Origin: Mycobacterium mantenii
GTDB taxonomy: Bacteria; Actinomycetota; Actinomycetes; Mycobacteriales; Mycobacteriaceae
Length of the DNA: 64,000 bases
Direction: 5' to 3'
Assembly (NCBI RefSeq): GCF_010731775.1
Contig: NZ_AP022590.1
Span: forward strand, 2,542,001 to 2,606,000
In this document: piece by piece, positions 8,401 through 18,214 of the stretch
Layout of the letters: each line of letters opens with the position of its first letter
Position numbering within the stretch: the stretch's first letter is position 1
Translations under genes and position numbers: made by a program
Notes under the pieces: generated by a model
What the model was told of the DNA's origin: nothing
Databases searched by the model: none
What the model saw: the letters and a program-made list of their open reading frames with translations, nothing else

Positions 8401-11400
8401 GCACAGGTCCATCAGCACCGGGTGCATCGGCTCGCTACCGAGTTGTTCGGCAAGTTCCTCGCCGACCAGGATGTCGCCGATCGCCTCGCCCTCGCCGAGC
8501 CACACCGACTTCAGGGAACCGGACCAGGTTGGCCCCCAGGCCAGTTCCAAATCGGCAAAGGTCTCGAACAACTCCTGTGGCCGCATGCGGTTCAGTCGCT
8601 CGATCGCTTGGTCGACCGGAACCGCATCCTCGGACACCGGTTCGTCGTCGACGCCGGGCACGATGGTGCCTTCGGCATTCAACGACCATTCGGCGTCGCG
8701 TTCACCGTAGGGCCGGCTGTGCACCTGGAAGGTGGACTCTCGGCCATCCTGCGACGGATGCAAGGTCAGCTGCACCTCGCGAGAACTCTTCTCGGGCAGG
8801 ATGATCGGCTCGTAGAAGAAGACGTCCCTCGCCCGTGCCGGAGTACCGGCCGCGGCCAACGCCATTGCCGCGTACGTGGCCCCGGGGACCACGACGGTGC
8901 CGTAGATGACGTGATCGGACAACCACGGCTGCGATTTGACGGACAGCCTGCTCGTGTAGACGGAGTCGCCCGAGGCGAGGTCTTTGCCATTGCCGAGGAT
9001 TCCCGATACAGCCGGACCGACACCTCCCTCCATGGCGAGCCCAGACGTCTTGGGCCAGAAGCGGCGGCGCTGGAACGGATAGGTGGGCAGTTCGATGGTG
9101 TGACGTGGCCGACCGTGCAGCGCAACGAAATCGGGACGGTAGCCACCGACGTAGGCTGCGGCCAGCGCGTCGGCGATCTGGCGCCGATCGCCGACGCCCT
9201 TCCGCAGCGAGACGATCGCCCGCGGAGCGGCCAGGTGCTCGGGCCAGACCTGCACCGCGGCGCCGGTCAGCACCGGCTGCGGGCCGATCTCCATCAGCAC
9301 CGAGCAGCCGAGCGCCGCCACGGTGCGCACACTTTCGGCGAACTGCACCGGCTGTCGGGAGTGCCGCCGCCAGTACAGAGCGTCGAGTGGGGTCTGCGCC
9401 GTGAGCACGGCCCCGGTGCGGTTGCAGACCAGCGGCATCGTGGGTGCGGCAAACTGCAATTGCGCTGCGTACGACTCGAATTCGTCGAGCACAGGGTCGA
9501 GCAGTTCCGAGTGGAAGGCGTGGCTGGTCTGCAGCCAGGTGCAGCGGATCGCCTCCTCACCGAACCTTGCGACGATCTGCTCCAGATCCTCACCCGGACC
9601 CGACAGCACGGTGTTGGGTCCGTTATAGGCGCCGACCGACACCCGCGGAAATTCGCTGGCCACCGCCTCGACATGCTTGGCGTCGGCGAACACCGCCACC
9701 ATGCGCCCACCCTCGGGCAGGCTGCCGAACATCCGGCCGCGCTCGGCCATCAGCCGGGCGCCGTCCTCAAGACTGAAGACACCGGCCACACACGCCGCCG
9801 CATATTGGCCCACACTGTGCCCCAGCACCACATCGGGTCCGATCCCCCACGACTGCCACAGGCGGGCCAGTCCCATCTCGACGGCGAAAAGTGCCGGCTG
9901 CGCGTACGACGTGTGCCGCAGCCTGTCTCCGGCTTCGCCACCCGTTTCTCGATCGGTGGCGAACAGCACCTCCAGCAACGGCTGCGGCAGTATGTCACTG
10001 ACCGCGTCCGCGCACCGTGTCACCGTTTCGGCGAAAACCGGTTCGGTGTCGAACAACTCACGCGCCATCCCCGGGTACTGGCTGCCCTGGCCGGTGAACA
10101 ACCATGCCGTCGTCGGGTGGTGGGTGTGCTCGCCACGAACGACGCCGGGCCGCAGGCGGTTCTCGGCCAATTCGGCCAGGGCCTCGCGGGCACCCTCGAC
10201 CGAATCCACGACAAGCGCGGCCCGATGTTCGAAGTGCGAACGGCCCGTTCCGGCGGTGCGGCATACCTCGGCAAGGTCCACATCCGGGTGGGCGCTCAGC
10301 CAGACCTCGTAGCGCTTCGTCAACGCCACCAGCGCTTCCGGTGAACGCGCGGACAGCGCCAGCACCCTGACCTGGTCAGGCCGGGATTCCGGCGCCGACT
10401 CCGTCGCAAGGTCGCCGGGGTGTCCGTCGGCGGATGCGGCTCGCGCAGGCGCCTCCTCGACCAGTACGTGCGCGTTCGTGCCGGTGAACCCGAAGGAGCT
10501 CACGCCGGCGCGCCGCGGCCTGCCGTTGGCATGCCACGGCCTCGCCTGGTCCACGACCCGCACCGGCAGCGAATCCCATGGGATGTGCGGTGACGGCTCT
10601 TCGAAGTGCAGGCTCGGCGGCAACACCTCGTGCTGCAGCGACAACACCACCTTGATCAAACCCGCTGCACCCGAAGCGGATTCGGTGTGTCCGATGTTGG
10701 TCTTCACCGACCCCATCAGCAACGGCCGGTCGGCGTCGCGCGAAGCACCGTAGGCGGCCGCGGCCGCCTGCACCTCGATAGGGTCACCCAGCGGGGTGCC
10801 CGTCCCGTGCGCCTCGAGGTAGTCGACGTCCGCGCCGGCCAGACCGGCGCGAGCCAGCGCCATCCCGATCAGGCGTTGTTGCGCACCGCCATTGGGCACG
10901 GTCAACCCGCTGGATGCCCCGTCCTGGTTGACTGCGCTGCTGGGAATGACCGCGCAGATCCGATCGCCGTCGCGCTCGGCATCGCTGAGCCGCTTGAGCA
11001 CCAGAACTCCGCAGCCCTCACTGCGCACGTAACCGTCGGCGGAGGCGTCGAAGGTCTTGCAACGCCCCACCGGGGAAAGCATTCTCGCGCGGGAGGCCGC
11101 GATGACCGTCACCGGGCTCAGCAACACGTTCACGCCGCCGGCCAGCGCCATGTCGCAGTCACCGGAGTGCAACGCCTGACAAGCCTGGTGGACGGCCACC
11201 AACGCCGAGCTGCACGCCGTGTCGATCGCCATCGCCGGCCCTTCGAGGCCCAGCGCGAACGCAACCCGACCGGAGATCGCATTGAGCGCATTGCCTGTGA
11301 TGAAGTGCGGTTCGATCTTGTCGACCGACTCCGACGACAGCAGGTGCGCGTACTCGTTGGCCGCCACACCGACGAAAACCCCGGTCCTGCTGCCACGCAA

Positions 11401-14400
11401 TGCCCCTGGCGAGTACCCGGCGCGTTCCAGACTTTCCCAGGCCGTTTCGAGCATCAGCCGTTGCTGGGGCTCGATCCAAACCGCCTCGCGGGGTGAGATC
11501 CCGAAGAACTCGGGATCGAATCCGTCTATCCCGTCGAGGAATCCGCCGAATCGCGTGTAGGTCTTGCCCGGAGCGTCCGGATCGGCGTCGTAGAACTCGT
11601 CGATGTCGAATCGGTCCTCCGGGACCTCGCGGATCGCATCGACACCGCCGGACAGCAGGTCCCAGAACGCTTCCGGGTCGGGCGCGCCGGGGAAACGACA
11701 TGACACCGCAACGATCGCGATCGGCTCGTCCGTGCGCGTCGGCACCGAGGTGGGCTGAGCCGCCGACGTAGCCGGCGCCTCGCTGAGCCGGAGCACGTCA
11801 CCGAGCAGGTAGTCGGCCACGTCCGACAGCCGGGGGTGATCCATCACCAGCGTGACCGGTATCTCCCTGCCCACCCCGTGCTCGATGCGGCGGCGCATTT
11901 CCACGGCCATCAGCGAATCCATGCCGAGATCGAAGAACCCGGCATTCTCCCGAATCTCGGCGACATCGACCCGCGTCACTTCCGCCACCGCGTCGCGCAG
12001 GTAATCGGTCAGCAGCTTCTTTCGTTGCTGCACTGGGGCATTCGTGAGGCGCTCGACCAGCGGCGTCTTTCCGGAGGGCGTCATGGCCGGCACCGCACCG
12101 GGCACCTCGTGCTCCAACCCGGTCAGGAATGCCCGCCTGCCGGCTTGCTCGTAGAGCGGCAAGAAGCGGCCCCAGTCGATTCTGGCCACTACGCCCTGCG
12201 CCGCAGCCGAGGACACGACGTCAGCCAGTCCCGCCAGCGCCTCCGCAGGTGCCAGCGTCCGTATCCCGCGCTGCTCCAGTCGCGCACGGGATTCCGCGTC
12301 GGCCATGCCCGCCGACCACGGGCCGAAGTTGACGCTGGTCCCGCGGACGCCTCGCTCGCGTAGGCGCCAGGCCAGCCCATCGAGGAATGCGTTGGCGGCG
12401 CTGTAGGCGGTCTGGCCGAAGCCGCCCCACACCGAGGCGATCGAGGAGGTGCTGATGAAGAAGTCGAGCTGCAGATCGGCCGAGGCCTCACTCAAATACC
12501 AAGCACCCCAGACCTTCCCGGCGAATACCCGGTCCACTTCGGCGTCGTCCAGCTGGCTCAGCGGTGTCGTGCCGATCTCGCCGGCAGCGTGAACGATGCC
12601 GGCCAGCGGTGGGAGTTGGGCCCGCACGCCTGCCAACAGCCGAGCGACGTCATGCGCATCGGCGACATCGGCGGCGACAACCCGGACGTCGCAGCCATGC
12701 TCTGCGGCCAGCGCGTCGATACGCTGTCGCGCGGCATCGTCCGGCGCGCGACGGCTGGTCAGCATCAAAGTCCCGGCACCGTGCGCGGCCAGGTATCCGG
12801 CGATCTCCAATCCGATCGATCCCAGCCCGCCGGTCACCAGATACGTTGCATCAGAACGCAATTCCATCGGCGTAGCAGTCGACGGCCGGTCCGGTCGAAC
12901 CAGCCGGGGCACGTAGACCGCGTGATCGCGAAGCGCGACTTGATCTTCCCGCGAAGTCGCATCGTGCGACGCGGTGATCCGGGAAATCAATTGAGTCCAC
13001 TCTTCGCTACTGCAGTCCGACAAATCGGCCAGGCCGCCCCACACCTGCGGATGCTCCAGCGACGCGGCGCGTCCGAAGCCCCACAGGGAGCTCTGGTCGG
13101 GCGCCACGGTGTCCGCTCCGGTGACCCGCTGCGCGCCACGGGTCACCATCCAGATGGGGGTGCGCAGGTCAGCGACGACCGCAGCGCGGAACAGTCGCCG
13201 CGTTCCAGCCAGAATTTGGTGTTGCATCCGCAGCAGCGACTGCATCGACGGCACGGCTTCAGCCTCCACCGCCGCTACGTGCACGATACGCAGCGTCGGA
13301 TCCTCGGACAGCGCAGCACGCAACGCGGCGACCAGCTGTTCCTCGTCGGCGTCCGACATCGGCAAACCGACGAACCGATGCCGTTGTCCGCGCGCCGTGA
13401 GCGCGTCGAGCAACGGCTGAAGCGCCGGGCAATCGGCACCCAGGAGGAGCCACGTGAATCCCTCACCTGCCTCGGCACTGCCGAGCGGTGTCGGGGACTT
13501 CTCCCAGCAGATCTCGTAGCGGTCGTCTGCGATGGATTGGGTCCTGCGTTCTTGGTTGTGCTGCGCCGCAAGCTTGGTCAGCACATCCAGCACCTGATGA
13601 TCGGCGCTGCCACCGTCGAGCAGGGCCGCAAGTTCCTCGATTCGGCCGTCCTCGAGAAGGCGTACGGCCTGCGTGCGCGGTCCGCCGACATGCAAGTCGG
13701 CACGCTCGCGATCGTCTCGGAACCAATACTGGCGGCGCTCGAACGGATAGGTCGGCAGGTCGAGTTTCTGCGCCTGGCCCTGCCGCAACGCGGCGAATTC
13801 GGGAAGGTGGCCTAAGACATAGGCGTCGGCGAGGGCTTCGATGACCTGTCGGTGGTCAGCGGTGTTTCGGCGCAGCGACGCGATAGCCCGCGGTGCGGTC
13901 GCCGGGTCGGGCCATGCGCCGAGGGCCGCGGCGGTGAGCACGGGCCGCGGACCGATCTCGAGCAACAGTTTGCAGTTCAGCTCGGCTAGAGTGCGCACGC
14001 TCTTGGCGAACTCCACCGGTTGGCGCGCGTGCCGGCGCCAATAGGCGCCATCGAGTTTCACGCTCCTGCCGAGCGCGGCACCGGTGCGGTTGTCGATCAG
14101 AATCCGTTGTGGCGTACCGAAATTGAACCGTTCGGCCGTCGATTCGAATTCGTCCAGGATCGGGTCCAGCAGCGCCGAATGGAACGCGTGGCTGGTGTCC
14201 AGCCAGTCACATCGAACGCCGTCGGCCGTCAGCGCGGCCACCGCCTTCTCCAGATCCCCTGCGGGTCCGGACAATACGGTGTTGGCGCCGTTGTAGGCGG
14301 CGACGGACAGATCGGGAAACTCGTCGGTCAGCCGCTCGGCCCGCTCCGCAGCGGTGAACACCGCGGCCATCCGGCCGCCAACGGGCAAACTGCCGAAGAG

Positions 14401-16392
14401 GCGACCGCGTTCGGCCATCAGCAGCGCGCCGTCCTCGAGGCTGAAAACGCCCGCGACGCAGGCAGCCGAATACTGGCCCACGCTGTGACCCAGCACCACG
14501 TCCGGCTCGAAGCCCCACGACTGCCAGAGCCGGGCCAGGCCCAGTTCCACCGCGAACAAGGCGGGCTGTGCGTAAGAGGTCTGCTGCAGCGTCGCTTCGC
14601 AATCCGGACTGTCCACATCGAAAATTACGTCCAGTAACGGCTTTTCGAGAACGCCAGCGACCGCGGCAGCGCAACGCTTCAGCGTTTCGGCAAACACCGG
14701 CTCGGTTTCGAACAACTCGCGGGCCATGCCGGGGTATTGGCTGCCTTGACCGGTGAACAGCCACGCCGTCTTCGGTGCGTCATGGGATTCCCCGCGGAAC
14801 AAACCGGGCGCCGGGCGCTCTTCCGCGAGCGCGCCGAGTAGCTCCACGGCAGATTCTCTCGAATTGACCACCAAAGCGGCGCGCTGCTCCAAGTGTGCTC
14901 GCCCCGCGCCGGCGGTGAAGCACACGTCCGCCAGAGTGGCTTCCGGGTGCGCGCCCAACCAGCTGCGGTAGTCGGCTGCAAGCCGTGCCAACGCGGCGGG
15001 CGTCCGCGCCGAGAGCGGAAGGATGCCGAACCGTTGGTCCGCGGGATGCTCGACCGGAACCGGTGCCGGTTGCTTGGGTGCCTCGGAAAGAATGACGTGA
15101 GCGTTCGTGCCGGCGAATCCGAATGAGCTGATTCCCGCAATGCGCGGCTCACCGCTGCGTTTCCAGGCGGTGGGCTCCTCGACCACCTGCACCGCGAGCC
15201 GGTCCCAGGGAATGTGGGGCGACGGGTTCTGAAAGTGGAGGTGCTGCGGCAGCAGTTCGTTCTCGAGCGCCAGGATTACCTTGATCACCCCGGCGATGCC
15301 CGCGGCTGCTTCCAGGTGTCCGATGTTCGTCTTCACCGAGCCCATCAGCAGCGGCCTGCCGGGTTCACGTCCCGCGCCGAGCACCTCACCCGCGGCCTGG
15401 GCTTCGATGGGGTCACCCAGCGACGTCCCGGTGCCGTGCGCTTCCAGGTACCCGACGTCACGGGGTTGCAGGCCGGCGCGCTTCAGCGCATCGGCGATAA
15501 CCCGTTGCTGGGCAACGCCGTTCGGCACCGTCAATCCACCCGAAGCGCCGTCCTGGTTGATCGCGCTGCCGCGGATCACGGCGCGAATCCGATCACCGTC
15601 GCGAATCGCGTCCTCGAGGCGCTTGATCACGATGACACCGCAGCCCTCGCCGCGCACATAGCCGTCCGCGGCGGCATCGAATGTCTTGCACCGGCCATCG
15701 GGTGCGAGCATGTGCGCGCTGGAGAACGTGATCATGGTCGCCGGGGAGAGCAGGACGTTCGCCCCGCCGGCCAGAGCGAGGTCGCATTCGCCGAGACGCA
15801 GCGCTTGGCACGCCTGATGGATGGCCACCAGCGACGAGCTGCATGCCGTGTCGACGGCGACCGCGGGGCCCTGCAGCCCCAACCGGTAGCTGATCCGGCC
15901 CGCCGCGGCGGCGTTGGACGTCCCGATGGCCATGTAGGCCTCGATTTCGGGATAAGTCAGCTCGTCAGAAACCATTCCCAGGTAGTCGTGCGTGGCCAGA
16001 CCGACGAAGACACCGGTGTTGCTGTTCTCCAGATCCGTTGGCGCAGTGCCCGAATGCTCGACCGCGCGCCATGCCGTTTCGAGCAGGATCCGGTGCTGCG
16101 GGTCCATCAACCTGACCTCGCGCGTCGACATGCCGAAGAACGGGGCGTCGAATCCCGTTACGTCGTCGACGAAACCGGCACGGCGGGTGACGACCTTGCC
16201 GGGCGCACCCGGTTCCGGGTCGAAGAATTCGTCGACATCCCAGCGATCCTGCGGCACTTCGGATATGACATCCCGGCCGTGTCGCAGCACGTCCCAGAAC
16301 TCATCCGCATCAGCGGCTCCCGGAAATCGCGCCGCATAGCCGACAATCGCAAAGCCCGATGCCGACTCGCCCAGACCCTCGACAGATGCCAT
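5404..16392 (-). CDS. pks: Two-module type I polyketide synthase of the trehalose polyphleate locus (phleic acid synthesis)
   Basis: 3662 aa. Module 1 is KS (about 14-435; triad Cys184, His319, His359), AT (about 540-850; Ser637 in GHSVGQY, HAFH at 735), KR (about 1040-1360; Rossmann motif near 1187, Tyr1330, Asn1334) and ACP (Ser1493). Module 2 is KS (about 1553-1980; Cys1727), AT (Ser2193, HAFH near 2291), DH (His2494 in HxxxGxxxxP), ER (NADPH motif near 3110), KR (motif near 3297, Tyr3443) and ACP (Ser3601). There is no thioesterase. GHSVG plus HAFH in both ATs predicts malonyl-CoA. The divergent papA3-mmpL10-PE-fadD23 genes identify it as the TPP Pks, which makes phleic acids with a double bond every fourth carbon. 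Start 16392 has GGGAGG 8 bases upstream. Activity and product are inferred from family and context. Confidence 0.9.
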   Translation of the reverse strand: MASVEGLGESASGFAIVGYAARFPGAADADEFWDVLRHGRDVISEVPQDRWDVDEFFDPEPGAPGKVVTRRAGFVDDVTGFDAPFFGMSTREVRLMDPQHRILLETAWRAVEHSGTAPTDLENSNTGVFVGLATHDYLGMVSDELTYPEIEAYMAIGTSNAAAAGRISYRLGLQGPAVAVDTACSSSLVAIHQACQALRLGECDLALAGGANVLLSPATMITFSSAHMLAPDGRCKTFDAAADGYVRGEGCGVIVIKRLEDAIRDGDRIRAVIRGSAINQDGASGGLTVPNGVAQQRVIADALKRAGLQPRDVGYLEAHGTGTSLGDPIEAQAAGEVLGAGREPGRPLLMGSVKTNIGHLEAAAGIAGVIKVILALENELLPQHLHFQNPSPHIPWDRLAVQVVEEPTAWKRSGEPRIAGISSFGFAGTNAHVILSEAPKQPAPVPVEHPADQRFGILPLSARTPAALARLAADYRSWLGAHPEATLADVCFTAGAGRAHLEQRAALVVNSRESAVELLGALAEERPAPGLFRGESHDAPKTAWLFTGQGSQYPGMARELFETEPVFAETLKRCAAAVAGVLEKPLLDVIFDVDSPDCEATLQQTSYAQPALFAVELGLARLWQSWGFEPDVVLGHSVGQYSAACVAGVFSLEDGALLMAERGRLFGSLPVGGRMAAVFTAAERAERLTDEFPDLSVAAYNGANTVLSGPAGDLEKAVAALTADGVRCDWLDTSHAFHSALLDPILDEFESTAERFNFGTPQRILIDNRTGAALGRSVKLDGAYWRRHARQPVEFAKSVRTLAELNCKLLLEIGPRPVLTAAALGAWPDPATAPRAIASLRRNTADHRQVIEALADAYVLGHLPEFAALRQGQAQKLDLPTYPFERRQYWFRDDRERADLHVGGPRTQAVRLLEDGRIEELAALLDGGSADHQVLDVLTKLAAQHNQERRTQSIADDRYEICWEKSPTPLGSAEAGEGFTWLLLGADCPALQPLLDALTARGQRHRFVGLPMSDADEEQLVAALRAALSEDPTLRIVHVAAVEAEAVPSMQSLLRMQHQILAGTRRLFRAAVVADLRTPIWMVTRGAQRVTGADTVAPDQSSLWGFGRAASLEHPQVWGGLADLSDCSSEEWTQLISRITASHDATSREDQVALRDHAVYVPRLVRPDRPSTATPMELRSDATYLVTGGLGSIGLEIAGYLAAHGAGTLMLTSRRAPDDAARQRIDALAAEHGCDVRVVAADVADAHDVARLLAGVRAQLPPLAGIVHAAGEIGTTPLSQLDDAEVDRVFAGKVWGAWYLSEASADLQLDFFISTSSIASVWGGFGQTAYSAANAFLDGLAWRLRERGVRGTSVNFGPWSAGMADAESRARLEQRGIRTLAPAEALAGLADVVSSAAAQGVVARIDWGRFLPLYEQAGRRAFLTGLEHEVPGAVPAMTPSGKTPLVERLTNAPVQQRKKLLTDYLRDAVAEVTRVDVAEIRENAGFFDLGMDSLMAVEMRRRIEHGVGREIPVTLVMDHPRLSDVADYLLGDVLRLSEAPATSAAQPTSVPTRTDEPIAIVAVSCRFPGAPDPEAFWDLLSGGVDAIREVPEDRFDIDEFYDADPDAPGKTYTRFGGFLDGIDGFDPEFFGISPREAVWIEPQQRLMLETAWESLERAGYSPGALRGSRTGVFVGVAANEYAHLLSSESVDKIEPHFITGNALNAISGRVAFALGLEGPAMAIDTACSSALVAVHQACQALHSGDCDMALAGGVNVLLSPVTVIAASRARMLSPVGRCKTFDASADGYVRSEGCGVLVLKRLSDAERDGDRICAVIPSSAVNQDGASSGLTVPNGGAQQRLIGMALARAGLAGADVDYLEAHGTGTPLGDPIEVQAAAAAYGASRDADRPLLMGSVKTNIGHTESASGAAGLIKVVLSLQHEVLPPSLHFEEPSPHIPWDSLPVRVVDQARPWHANGRPRRAGVSSFGFTGTNAHVLVEEAPARAASADGHPGDLATESAPESRPDQVRVLALSARSPEALVALTKRYEVWLSAHPDVDLAEVCRTAGTGRSHFEHRAALVVDSVEGAREALAELAENRLRPGVVRGEHTHHPTTAWLFTGQGSQYPGMARELFDTEPVFAETVTRCADAVSDILPQPLLEVLFATDRETGGEAGDRLRHTSYAQPALFAVEMGLARLWQSWGIGPDVVLGHSVGQYAAACVAGVFSLEDGARLMAERGRMFGSLPEGGRMVAVFADAKHVEAVASEFPRVSVGAYNGPNTVLSGPGEDLEQIVARFGEEAIRCTWLQTSHAFHSELLDPVLDEFESYAAQLQFAAPTMPLVCNRTGAVLTAQTPLDALYWRRHSRQPVQFAESVRTVAALGCSVLMEIGPQPVLTGAAVQVWPEHLAAPRAIVSLRKGVGDRRQIADALAAAYVGGYRPDFVALHGRPRHTIELPTYPFQRRRFWPKTSGLAMEGGVGPAVSGILGNGKDLASGDSVYTSRLSVKSQPWLSDHVIYGTVVVPGATYAAMALAAAGTPARARDVFFYEPIILPEKSSREVQLTLHPSQDGRESTFQVHSRPYGERDAEWSLNAEGTIVPGVDDEPVSEDAVPVDQAIERLNRMRPQELFETFADLELAWGPTWSGSLKSVWLGEGEAIGDILVGEELAEQLGSEPMHPVLMDLCTGVAFPAFPALLAAEQGVNDLFLPLRYGQVTLREKMPRRFYCRAKWHSSELNSETQVFDLDFVDRDGHQLGGIREFTVKRAPREALLRGLGGDATRLLYTLGWHEVPPPSGDEAGQVSGTWLIAGFDELAAKVPGCTPFDRAVGSEPLGQLLNEAAECGQPFSGVVWRSSGPNGEESSADVAARLEAEIANLLGAVHAAQGGELKLPGGLWIVTERAVACESGEPVDPVQAALWGFGRTTINEEPALRAKLVDCDGSPEAVQALADLLATPVDEPELAVRQGKLLASRLLPWARSGHLTVPRTGDYALAPTERGAIDNLRLTEVDVPAPDEGYVQVRVEAAGLNFRDVLNVLDLYPGDPGPIGGDFAGVVTQLGEGVTGVEVGQRVYGFMQGAFSSRFNVPAQLLAPIPPRVSAVDAATIPAAALTVRLAFDWAQLKPGERVLIHAASGGVGLAAIQMAQQCGATVFATASTFKRATLRKLGVEYVYDSRTTDFADQILADTDGAGVDVVLNSLTSEGFLEATVRATAQNGRFAEIAKRDIWTPEQMAEARPDIAYEIVALDTVTFQEPERIRGLLTEVSEGLANGEWMPLPAEIYPLTEARAAFRRMQQARHIGKIVVQMPNPLQPRADRSYLITGGLGAIGLHTASYLAQLGAGDIVLTSRRAPDADAQRVIEDIAERYKTRIHVFAADVGEESEVARLLERIRAELPPLAGVAHLAGVLDDALLSQQNLERFRTTLAPKAFGACHLDRLMKADELDFFIVSSSVSSLFGSPGQSNYATANALLDGLVARRRAQGLPATGVNFGPWAQGGMASSEAATANIAAQGLIPLNPSAALAALAEVVANGTGQATVIKANWQRAAKVLGSSRPPILDLVLPSAVGEVTGDSELLKQLQEIPVPQRAGFVTEFLQREVQNFLRLAQPPAASSRFLDLGTDSLMAIELRNRLHSQFGGAFTINATAVFDYPTIGGLAEYLAGQLPDADAEPVGTESVLAPEST

Positions 16393-16475
16393 GCGCTTGT
16401 CCTCCCTTGCCCGATCAAGGTTCGATCCGGCGCGAGGCCGGTTGCGCTTCTACAAGCATGTCCGCAGGCCAGCGC

Positions 16476-16485
16476 TGCAATTGCA
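16476..16485. promoter_or_regulatory. AT-rich palindrome in the pks/papA3 divergent promoter region
   Basis: The 10-base perfect palindrome TGCAATTGCA lies in the 290-base region between the pks start (16392) and the papA3 start (16683). It stands out as AT-rich in a GC-rich background and is placed where it could control both directions. A weak -10-like TATCTT for papA3 is seen at 16629-16634, without a good -35. No regulator gene is adjacent. The rest of this region shows no gene. Confidence 0.3.
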
Positions 16486-16682
16486 ACGTCAGCACCGCGC
16501 ACGACAGCCGGTGCGGCTGCCGCCCTGCTCGCTCGCTCGGCCGTTCGATCGCGACAACGGCCGGCGGATCCGTGAGTGAGTGTAGGCCTTGGCTCGCGCA
16601 AGCCTGCGACGGCTTTCACCGAAAGGGTTATCTTGGTCTCGCCGCCGCCGTGGCCGCAGCTGTTACCGAGGAGGACGAAGCT

Positions 16683-18104
16683 TTGCGCATCGGGAAGATC
16701 ACGATCGGCTCACTCGGTGATTGGACGCTGACCCCCGGCTCGGTCACCTCGTGGCACCCGACGGCCGCGGCCACCGAAAAGGTCCGGCAGGCGCCGGTGA
16801 GCTCAGTACCAGTCAGTTATATGCAGGGCCAGCACCTTCGCAATTACTGCGAGCGCACGGCCGCAGGGCTGAATTTCTCCCGGCAGATCATCGCCACCTG
16901 CGAAGTGCCCGGGAGATGCGATATTCCCGCGATGAATCACGCCGTCAACGCGTACCTGCGTCGGCATGACACATTCCGCAGCTGGTTCGAGCACACCGGT
17001 AACGGAGAGTTCATCAGGCACACCACCAGCGACCCCGCCGATATTGAATTCGCACCGATCGAGCACGGTGAGATGACGGTTCACGAAATACACGCTCACG
17101 TCGTGGCCATACCGAACCCGCTGGAGTGGGGTTGCTTTACCTTCGGAATCATCCAAGGCGAAAGCCAATTCACATTCTTTGCCGCCATGGATCATGTCCA
17201 CGGGGATGCGACATTGATCGGCACCACAATGATGGAGGCCAACGGCATGTACACGGCGTTGAGCGGTGGCGGTGAAGCCCTCGCTCTTCCCGATGCCGGC
17301 AGCTTCGATGATTTCTGCACCCGCGAACGCGAGTACACGTCGACGTTAACCGTCGATTCACCCGAGGTGCGCGCATGGATTGACTTCGCCGAGAACAATA
17401 ATGCTGGCTTTCCCGAATTCCCGCTGCCGCTGGGCAACCCGCTGGACTCGAGCAGCAGCGACATGACCTCCCAACTCCTGATGGACACGGCACAGACGGA
17501 ACGATTCGAGTCGGCCTGCGCGGCGGTCGGCGCGCGCTTTGTCGGGGGCCTGTTCGCCTGCCTCGCCCTGGTGGAGCACGAATTCACCGGCGCTCTCACG
17601 TATTACGGGCTCACTCCCAGGGATTCCCGCAAAGGCACGGACAATTTCATGACGCAGGGTTGGTTTACCGGCTTGATTCCCATCACCGTGCCGATAGCTG
17701 CGGCCTCTTTCGGAGATGCCGCGTGGGCGGCACAGGCTTCCTTCGATTCGGGCCTGGACATGGCGAAGGTTCCCTACTACCGCGTGTTGGAATTGGCGCC
17801 GTGGTTGCGCTGGCCGCGGCCGAACTTTCCGGTGTCGAACTTCTTTCATGGCGGCGCTGCTCCGCTCAACGCCATTCTTGCCGCGGCCGACCTGGGGCTT
17901 GCGGACAATATCGGCATTTATCCCGACGGCCGGTACTCCTATCAACTGACGATTTATGTATTCCGGTACGGAGAGGGCACGGTCATGGCGATCATGCATC
18001 CGGACAACCCGGTCGCCCGGAAATCGGTTGTCCGCTATATGGAAGCGATGAAGTCGGTCTGCGTGCGGGTCGCCGGCAGCGGGAGTTGGGGACGCGTCGC
18101 GTAG
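16683..18104 (+). CDS. papA3: PapA3-like trehalose acyltransferase
   Basis: 473 aa, condensation-domain acyltransferase of the polyketide-associated protein (Pap) family. The catalytic HxxxD motif is H171-V-H-G-D175, inside A-M-D-H-V-H-G-D. I chose the TTG at 16683: GAGGAGGA lies 9 bases upstream and the resulting L/M-R-I-G-K-I-T start aligns with the N-terminus of PapA1-type proteins as I remember it, whereas the next ATG would remove about 45 conserved residues. Within the TPP pathway PapA3 acylates trehalose in the cytoplasm to give the diacyltrehalose that MmpL10 exports. It is the first gene of a plus-strand operon (papA3, mmpL10, PE, fadD23, gap) and is divergent from pks. The PapA3 assignment over PapA1 or PapA2 rests on the locus composition. 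Confidence 0.85.
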   Translation: MRIGKITIGSLGDWTLTPGSVTSWHPTAAATEKVRQAPVSSVPVSYMQGQHLRNYCERTAAGLNFSRQIIATCEVPGRCDIPAMNHAVNAYLRRHDTFRSWFEHTGNGEFIRHTTSDPADIEFAPIEHGEMTVHEIHAHVVAIPNPLEWGCFTFGIIQGESQFTFFAAMDHVHGDATLIGTTMMEANGMYTALSGGGEALALPDAGSFDDFCTREREYTSTLTVDSPEVRAWIDFAENNNAGFPEFPLPLGNPLDSSSSDMTSQLLMDTAQTERFESACAAVGARFVGGLFACLALVEHEFTGALTYYGLTPRDSRKGTDNFMTQGWFTGLIPITVPIAAASFGDAAWAAQASFDSGLDMAKVPYYRVLELAPWLRWPRPNFPVSNFFHGGAAPLNAILAAADLGLADNIGIYPDGRYSYQLTIYVFRYGEGTVMAIMHPDNPVARKSVVRYMEAMKSVCVRVAGSGSWGRVA

Positions 18105-18214
18105 CGTGGGGCACTTCGATGGCTCGTGATGCGAGATTGCGTGGTTTGACCGGGCTCGGGCGAGTGCGGCCGAGCGTCGCCGGCGGGCGCATCCCGACCG
18201 GGAGTGAGGGCGGT

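Noticed and set aside
6700..10344. 1214-codon open frame on the plus strand inside pks
   Set aside because: It is antisense to module 2 of the polyketide synthase, has no recognisable domain, and is rich in Arg, His and Gln as expected for the shadow of a GC-rich gene.
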